The translations under genes and the position numbers were made by a program. Below the pieces are notes generated by a model that was not told the DNA's origin, ran no database searches, and saw only the letters and a list, made by a program, of their open reading frames with translations. 14,181 bases of DNA from Ophiostoma sp. CBS 140.51 (lineage: Eukaryota > Ascomycota > Sordariomycetes > Ophiostomatales > Ophiostomataceae). The stretch covers positions 1 to 14,181 of the forward strand of contig JANSLP010000533.1 in NCBI GenBank assembly GCA_029298735.1, written 5' to 3'. Below are positions 8,643-14,181 of this stretch, piece after piece. Within the stretch, counting starts at the first letter, position 1, and each line of letters begins with the position of its first letter.

Positions 8643-9681
8643 GCAGGTGCGCGTCTGACAAGGTGGAGAGCGACAGGACAGTGCATTGGATGTGGTAATT
8701 TGAGGCAGGAGCGACCTGAGCGACACCGAGCAGCCAAAGAGCAGCCGGCAAGAGCAAAAGAGCAAACCTTCCCAAAACAGCAGGCAGGACCGGCCTGAGA
8801 CAGCAGGTCAGAGCTCAATGACAAGAAGCGAGCGAAAGGGATGACTTCAATAGTACTATTCACATTCACAATATCATATCTTGTTGAGCTTGTCTATCTT
8901 TCCCCTCTGCCAACGAGCGCTCCGTTACGCAGCAGGATGGAGGGGTGGTTGTCTCGCAGTCTTTCATTGCCGCCGAGAGGGGAGGAAATTGGCACAATTG
9001 GACAGGGGGGCGGATATTGTCGAAAGGCGTCGGCCGGAGCAAAAGGCGCGCGGCTGAGAGGAGCCCCGCACGGTGCAGCGCTTGCGGTATTTGCGGGTAA
9101 AACAACAGTTCTAAGACTGTATATGCGCACTGTATGAGAGCCAGCAAAACAGAGCGGGGCTGCAAGGATGGGACATGGCATTGCATAGCTCGTCTTCAGG
9201 CAGCATGCACTCAGAAGAAAACAAAGGTAAAAGGTAACGAGGTGAAGGCAGATTGGACAGGGGAGTGGAAAGAAGAAACAAAATCAATAAACGGCACCAG
9301 AGAGGCACCCATTGAAGGCAGACACAAAATGAAAGGAAATATGCAAAAAGCAGGCAGGCGTGGCTTAACAGGGCACGAGACCTCTCCCAACACGAAGCGA
9401 GGGCAAGCCGGATGACAGGCAGACGCTTGTCTACTGAGTCCTACGGACAAATACTCCGTACGATAGTGTCAGATAGCCTTGTGCCAGCCAACGATTCGTC
9501 CATTTTGTAAGTTCATATTCTAGAGCTCCTCAACAAGGACAAAGAATATGCATCTTCTTTGAGGGGAGGCATACCGCCTTGCCTGGTGCCGACGGCTTCC
9601 TATGACACATTACTTTGTATGTGTTTCTGGTTGGCTGGTATGTGTGCAGCAGAAGCAGGGAAACGGGCAACGGGCAGCAAT

Positions 9682-9707
9682 ATATACGACGTATATTTGC
9701 GTACGCA
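9682..9707. repeat. Two adjacent perfect palindromes
   Basis: ATATACG-A-CGTATAT (9682-9696) is a 7-bp perfect dyad around one base. After a single T comes TGCGTACGCA (9698-9707), a perfect 10-bp palindrome. Such a pair could be binding sites for dimeric regulators, but no known factor is implied. Confidence 0.8.
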
Positions 9708-10143
9708 TAATTGAAAGGTGCCCGCCCTGATTCTGGTTTTGGTTGGTGTCCGGCAGAAGAGACCCTCATATCTCGAGACAAGACAGGAACATAAAAAAGG
9801 CGAATAAAAGTGCTGAATCGACAAGAGAAAAGGAGGGTCTAATGGAGCTCAATTGACGGGACATCATTGCTCGCTTGCCATTTTTGTATCCTCTTCGACA
9901 CGTCCTTCCATGTGCGAACTACGAATAAGCGCACAGGAGACAGCGTCCGGCCACTCGGGACGGCAGCCCCAGGGAAAGGCGTCCGGTCAAGAAGCCAAAA
10001 ATAAGAAAAGTAAGAAATAATAAGAAAACGGGAGTCCAAGGCAGCCAAGTTGCAACGGACATTAGACCAGACAAGCCTCGAGGCGGCTCTAGCCATGTCA
10101 GCATACTGAATTAGTGGCATATCCCATAGTGCATGCATCATGA

Positions 10144-10199
10144 TGAGCTGCTGCTTGAGCTGCTGGTCTTCGCGCTATTACCCGTCTAGTGAGCTGCTG
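10144..10199 (+). repeat. Three copies of TGAGCTGCTG upstream of tRNA-Tyr
   Basis: Perfect 10-mers lie at 10144-10153, 10156-10165 and 10190-10199. The last ends 15 bases before the tRNA begins. The intervals between starts are 12 and 34 bases, so this is a spaced cluster and not a simple tandem array. Confidence 0.9.
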
Positions 10200-10214
10200 A
10201 CTCTCCAATAACAA

Positions 10215-10303
10215 CTCCTGGTGGTCTAGTTGGTTTATGGCGTCGGACTGTAATTGTCACCCAATATATCCGAATGTCGGGCGTTCGATTCGCCCCCGGG
10301 AGA
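10215..10303 (+). tRNA. tRNA-Tyr (anticodon GTA) with a 14-nt intron
   Basis: The full cloverleaf can be drawn. The acceptor stem CTCCTGG pairs with CCGGGAG (10296-10302, one G-U pair), with discriminator A at 10303. The D-stem is GTC/GGC (3 bp). The anticodon stem is TCGGA (10243-10247) with TCCGA (10269-10273). The anticodon GTA is at 10250-10252 and the T-arm is GGGCG-TTCGATT-CGCCC. An extra 14 bases (10254-10267) follow position 37, the universal site of eukaryotic nuclear tRNA introns. Nuclear tRNA-Tyr genes commonly carry an intron. The internal A box (TGGTCTAGTTGG) and B box (GTTCGATTC) fit Pol III promoters. The CCA is not encoded, as expected. A minus-strand frame across it is a shadow. 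Confidence 0.97.
10254..10267 (+). other. Intron of tRNA-Tyr (14 nt)
   Basis: It lies between position 37 (A10253) and position 38 (A10268). ATTG at 10253-10256 can pair with CAAT at 10262-10265, giving a short helix next to the anticodon. Its end TAT can form a wobble pairing with the anticodon GUA. Both are common themes in precursor tRNAs cut by the splicing endonuclease. Confidence 0.9.
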
Positions 10304-10311
10304 TTTTTTTT
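10304..10311 (+). terminator. Pol III terminator (T8)
   Basis: Eight T residues start directly after the tRNA discriminator base. A second run of ten T at 10325-10334 would act as a backup. Confidence 0.9.
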
Positions 10312-11078
10312 ATATTTCGCAACGTTTTTTTTTTGAAGGTCAAGTGAAATGCATTGAACAGGTTGAATGCTCTTGGTTTTTTTGGTTTGAATTGTACGAC
10401 TTTTTTGGCCAATAATACAGATTGGGCACATTGGGTTGAAACTGATCATGGATGATGCAGGCATGGCAAGAAATGAGACATCCAGGCCTGGCAAGCAGGG
10501 AGCGTCAGGGTGGCTCCACAAAAGCTTGTGCTTTCGGAGGTTCTTTTGGCAGATTTCTTCTGGAATTTTGGAGATGCATTATCTTTTTCTTCTTTTGCTT
10601 CTTTTTCTTTTTTCTTTCGCTAAAATCTGGAGCTATCTCGGAAGCTCAGCTCAGGAGATTGGTCGATGCCCAACCACCAGAGCTCAGTGTCCACTGGCAT
10701 GCACATGGGCTGGGCCACGCCGTCTGCGTGGAAGGTCGCCCGTCAACCGGGAAGACGCATTCCTGATGCAGGTCCACTGCTTTCCTTTTCGAGAAAAAAA
10801 AAGAGAATTATGGACAGACGGCGAGATCTCGATAAACGAAAGACGAAGAAAAAAGCGTGCGTCAAAGACGTAATTATCCAATGATTACGTCGTGGGTGGG
10901 CAGCATGTGGCGACTAGCGAGAGATATCTGCCAGGGCCCGGGTGTGCATAAGACTTTCTTCTATTGTTATTTTCGTCCCTCCTATCTGCCAAAAAGCAAT
11001 TCGTAGGAGCAGTATCCAGAGCTGTTCCCGTTTGCATTTGTGTACTAAGAGGCTGTGTTGATGCTTTAAATGGCCCGA

Positions 11079-11152
11079 CATGGCATTGACGTAGGAGCTT
11101 TTCATTGCCCGGATTGGGTCAATCCGGATCCTGGTTGAATTTCAATGCCATG
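11079..11152. repeat. Nested inverted repeat
   Basis: The outer arms CATGGCATTGA (11079-11089) and TCAATGCCATG (11142-11152) are a perfect 11-bp inverted pair. Inside is an 8-bp hairpin, CCGGATTG (11109-11116) and CAATCCGG (11120-11127), with loop GGT. The linkers are 19 and 14 nt and not well paired. The whole could fold as an interrupted hairpin or be a remnant of a small palindromic element. Confidence 0.85.
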
Positions 11153-11797
11153 CTAAGAAGACAAATTAGAGCTCTTGCTTCCCATGTCGGATAATTTTGT
11201 GCGAGCAAGGACTTTTTCGGGATAAACCCTGAGGATCTCCTTTATGTGAGCAAGCCTTTGGGATTGTTTATGCGTACAGACCATGCCGAATTTAAGCAAA
11301 GGCAAGCCTTGCGATGCTTGAGCACTTGTTGGGTACAATTGATACCTAGCAAACTGTGTGCGAACAAATGCAAAGTCCTTTTGTAGTCTTTTTTAGAAAC
11401 CATAAGCTAGCATGCTATATTAAGGGGATGGGCTCCAGGAGATCGGGATGCCGAAAACGTGGGATGAGAAAGTTCCGAACTCAATGTCGCCAAAAGAGCT
11501 ATTTTTGTTTTCCCTCCTTTCATATTAGAAAAAACTTCGCGCACCCATACTAGGGCTTGCCCTCATTTTTACATCAGAGAGACGACCGAGTCCTTTGTCA
11601 TCTCGATCGCTCGATCCTAAAATTCACGAAAAAAAGGACGCGTACTGTGGTCTCGAGCATTTGGACACACTCTCGTATGTGCCGTATATCCACGTAGAGA
11701 GTGAGCTAAGGATAGATGGTGGGCTGGAAGAGCAATTGGAGGGGGCATCTAGACGTCCATCTTGTGGATTGTCTGTGATGTTCATGACTGGTTCTTA

Positions 11798-11819
11798 TCC
11801 GGCAGTGTTATATGCCGGA
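11798..11819. repeat. 7-bp hairpin TCCGGCA / TGCCGGA
   Basis: A perfect 7-bp inverted repeat (11798-11804 and 11813-11819) around an 8-base loop. No T-run follows and no gene is called beside it, so its role is unknown. Confidence 0.75.
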
Positions 11820-12663
11820 ACAAAAGTACGCAAGGTGTGTACCGGCTCGTGAAAACTGGTCGATATCATCTAGGGCTTCAGTCCAACACGTAAACTTTTG
11901 TTTGGATCGGGAGCATATGATCTTTCTCTTGCCATGACTCGGGGCGTGGCGCGATGACGAGATGTTGGGTTGAACTTTAGATAGTTCCATGAACGTGGAG
12001 GCAGTCGGAGCTCAGTCGGAGCTCCAAGCGAGTGTATGTAAGTAAAGTTTTTCGTAATATTTTCCCTGAAATATGGGAGACATTCAAGGAATCTTGTGCC
12101 CTTCATTTGACTTCATTTTAACGGGTTCGTCCAAAGAGTATGATAAGAGGGACCTGCCCACTGACGCAGTTTGATGGCGACATGGCAAAAGGCAACGACT
12201 GACCGTATAATACGAAAATCGACTCATCATGACTGTAATAATCAAACATAACACCTTGGAGCATCCAATTGCTTTTCAGTGTCCCTCGGCCAGAGATTCA
12301 TGAGATCGTGTCCGGGCCCGTTCCGGCACCACGGGGCTCCGGGATATGGGCCAGATACCGGCCCGGCCCTTTCTCCGTCCTCCGGCAGTGGCATCGTATT
12401 TGTAAATTGGCTCAATTGGTCTACAATGTCGGTTTTTGATACCTGGACACTCTACCACTCAATGTCGCCGTATGGTCTGTTATATCATGTCAATAAACGG
12501 CCCGTTCTACATGGAATGTTCCCGGTCCGGACGACCTCGTATTTTTTGTGCCTTTTGAATCTAAGAGGAAATTACGAAACAACGAAGATGATAATGGCTC
12601 TCGACTCATAAGATACGAGACGTGCCAAACCGACCTTTATCTTCGTACTTGGTAAAGACTGGA

Positions 12664-13167
12664 ATGAGGAGAGACAGCTGGATATGCTTTCATAGATGCC
12701 GCCATATTGTGCGAGCATCCATCCGAGAATCTGGCCCTCACTCAAGGCCAACACGAGATTTGTCTTGGCAGAGCTCTCCATACGACGTCGTCAGGGGTAT
12801 GAAGCTGTGGATGAGGATAAAAATGAGCAAAGATACCGGTACGGAGGACGCTCGCTCTCGTTATGTCACGCAATATGCGGCGATGGTCGATATCTGGTCA
12901 AGATTTGGTCGAGATTGTGGAGAGAAGCTTCTTTTGCGTGGTATTGCCATAGACGACGGTCTGCTTGTTGAAGAAATGATTTGCACGGTAAACAAAATTT
13001 ACCCACAAGCAGTGCACGTTGAAATAAGCGCACCTTTCCTCTTCAACACATCGTCCATCCAACCTACTGCACAAAATAAACATGGCGCGTGCACCATGCC
13101 CACAAACGGGGCCCTTCCCCTCTCTGGTCCAGGCTTGTCTCACCGTTTTTGCTTTCTTTTGCTGTAA
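12664..13167 (+). CDS. Possible hypothetical protein (weak)
   Basis: This is an open frame of 167 codons from the first ATG; the frame stays open upstream to 12622. It is the longest open frame in the last 4 kb. The middle part (about residues 45-125, with segments such as RYVTQYAAMVDIWSRFGRDC and GIAIDDGLLVEEMICTVNKI) has balanced protein-like composition. The ends are Ser/Pro/Cys-rich and less convincing. I recognise no domain, signal peptide or conserved motif. No promoter feature or close neighbour supports it. By chance a frame this long is not very rare in 14 kb, so treat it as a candidate only. It could be an exon of a larger gene, a decayed gene or noncoding. Confidence 0.15.
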   Translation: MRRDSWICFHRCRHIVRASIRESGPHSRPTRDLSWQSSPYDVVRGMKLWMRIKMSKDTGTEDARSRYVTQYAAMVDIWSRFGRDCGEKLLLRGIAIDDGLLVEEMICTVNKIYPQAVHVEISAPFLFNTSSIQPTAQNKHGACTMPTNGALPLSGPGLSHRFCFLLL

Positions 13168-14181
13168 GGTTGTGCTCAAATTTTGTTGAATTGGGCTTTT
13201 TCGTGGGGCAGCTTCATGAACAGCCTCATGACTTCTGTCATGGTTTTTCGTGGCTTGCTGGCTGTTGTCGAGGGAGACACGGGACGCCTCTGTCGGTCCA
13301 CAACCGGACGGCCCAGCCCTGGCCCCGGAAACGTGGCCATCACACAACAGATCGCCCTATCAGTGGCTGCTTCTCAATACGAGATTTATGCACTACATAG
13401 GAGAACGCAGAAAAACCAACAGAGGCAAGCGGAAAGATGATAAAGCGAAAGGAGTTAGAAGCTGATACGACAAACGGAAAGGCCCTGCAAATAGAAGCAA
13501 GGCAAAGAAAGTTGAATAAACCAAAGAATGGGACAAGGGAATTAGAGAAAAAAGAAACAAAAGCCCCGGGAGCCCCTCACGAGGTCCGGCAGATGGCCGA
13601 TTCTGGCGGTGAAGAAGGCGTTGCATTGGCGGTCGGGAATTAGATTGAAGTTGGAGAGAGCTCCGCGAGACGCCAGGGTAACACAGTGGTGGGAAAAAGA
13701 GGCAGGGCAGCCGTCGCCAGCTGCCAGATTGTGTTTTGAGTATTTGTACTGAGTGCGGTCACTCACCGTCACATCGTCTACGGCGCAATTCTTCAGGAAG
13801 GAATGACAATGGCACTGCCTCGCTCCTTGCACTTTGTGAAAGGCGGACATTTCCATCTTTGTCGTTGATATCTGGCTCTGCTCAGCACCGGTCGCGCCTT
13901 CCTTTGTGACGACCCTTTTTCGTGAGAACTTGAGAAACCCGAATTATTTCTAGACTAGGAAGGGCTCCACCGACCTTTGTCAGATAGACCGTCCACTATT
14001 AATGGCCAGGCCACCAGACTCTCCTCGTGCCTCCGTCCCCTTTGTGAAGGCCATCGGCCAGACGACATGGCGGCTAGCGCCATACAAGAACAGGGGTAAT
14101 AAATGTTAAAAGAATACTTCCAGCTGACGGATCTGTTCAATTTTAGACTAACGAAGGATACATAAAAACACTAACAAAACA

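Larger units (their letters stand above)
7016..10143. other. Purine-biased region without a recognised gene
   Basis: About 3.1 kb. The plus strand is rich in G and A over long stretches (roughly 7100-7240, 7340-7720, 8380-8830 and 9130-9420). Long open frames on the minus strand, such as 8869-8135 (244 codons), are rich in Ser, Leu, Phe and Pro and have no family signature. A strand poor in purines has few stop codons by composition alone. I support no gene here. Simple repeats and palindromes are listed separately. Confidence 0.55.
10335..14181. other. Unassigned region to the window end
   Basis: About 3.8 kb without a recognised gene, tRNA or transposase-like frame. Composition is mixed and the strand purine bias seen earlier is gone. 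A sense-strand CT tract lies at 10578-10619. Two inverted repeats and one 167-codon frame are listed separately. A 22-bp tandem doublet (CAGTCGGAGCT twice) lies at 12002-12023. I see no long terminal repeats and no obvious C-to-T decay of RIP type, but I could not compute dinucleotide indices. Confidence 0.5.

Noticed and set aside
8135..8869. 244-codon minus-strand open frame
   Set aside because: Ser/Leu/Phe/Pro-rich low-complexity translation on a pyrimidine-rich strand, where stop codons are depleted. No motif, and it runs through the (GGAAAAGA)n and (AAAAC)n repeats.
8092..9001. Shared 15-mer AATTGGCACAATTGG at 8092-8106 and 8987-9001 as a possible repeat element
   Set aside because: Two copies of a short internally repetitive motif with unrelated flanks; easily chance.
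9433..9465. TACGGA/TCCGTA short inverted repeat
   Set aside because: Only six base pairs, and a motif that I recall as common in fungal intergenic DNA; no adjacent gene to give it meaning.
10186..10521. 111-codon minus-strand frame
   Set aside because: It is antisense across the tRNA-Tyr; part of its translation is simply the reversed tRNA sequence.
10436..10873. Plus-strand frames with a Leu/Phe-rich segment resembling a signal peptide
   Set aside because: The hydrophobic stretch comes from a simple CTTTTTCTT tract at 10578-10619. The rest shows no conserved feature.
13440..13860. Frames on both strands with C- or G-biased third positions, for example minus-strand NLIPDRQCNAFFTARIGHLP
   Set aside because: Open on both strands, with no start, splice or family support that would choose one. 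Noted as a place to check with RNA data but not annotated.

Overview
The window is nuclear DNA from a filamentous ascomycete fungus, most likely a Sordariomycete. Protein-coding genes are sparse and carry short spliceosomal introns (75 and 97 nt, plus one of 215 nt) with GTGAGT/GTAAGC donors and CTAAC-like branch sites. Coding regions are rich in C and G at third codon positions. Promoters and leaders are long and CT-rich on the sense strand. A tRNA-Tyr carries a 14-nt intron directly 3' of the anticodon-adjacent base. There is no bacterial gene organisation, CRISPR array or intact transposon.

Region by region, using + strand coordinates: (1) 1-405 is the 3' flank of an inositol polyphosphate 5-phosphatase gene. 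(2) 406-2208, minus strand: that gene, two exons and 575 residues, with a complete catalytic core and a C-terminal tail-anchor helix. (3) 2209-4753: about 2.5 kb with no recognised gene. It holds the phosphatase leader and promoter, a strong G-quadruplex motif at 3869-3914, and two weak hints of minus-strand coding sequence (an ATG at 3745 after a CT-rich leader, and a short acidic reading frame at 4033-4065). (4) 4754-6253, minus strand: casein kinase 1, orthologous to Neurospora CK-1a and yeast Hrr25. It has three coding exons and 395 residues. Both end exons are missed if only the long open frame is read: the first codes only for Met-Thr-Thr-Met, the last for a 24-residue Gly/Gln-rich tail. 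(5) 6254-10214: about 4 kb with no recognised gene and a strong purine bias on the + strand. It holds the kinase leader, with a convincing 5'-UTR splice acceptor, plus simple repeats and palindromes. (6) 10215-10303, plus strand: tRNA-Tyr(GTA) with Pol III terminators and three copies of a 10-mer just upstream. (7) 10312-14181: about 3.9 kb of unassigned sequence with inverted repeats and one 167-codon frame of unknown status.

The two protein genes lie in the same orientation about 2.5 kb apart. Each has its own leader and they are transcribed independently. The kinase is a pleiotropic Ser/Thr kinase. The phosphatase acts on 5-phosphorylated inositol phosphates or lipids at a membrane. Nothing in the sequence links them into one pathway. 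The most interesting point is the kinase 3' intron: an unspliced transcript meets a stop one codon past the exon-intron junction, so splicing decides whether the C-terminal tail is made. No clear new multi-gene system was found.
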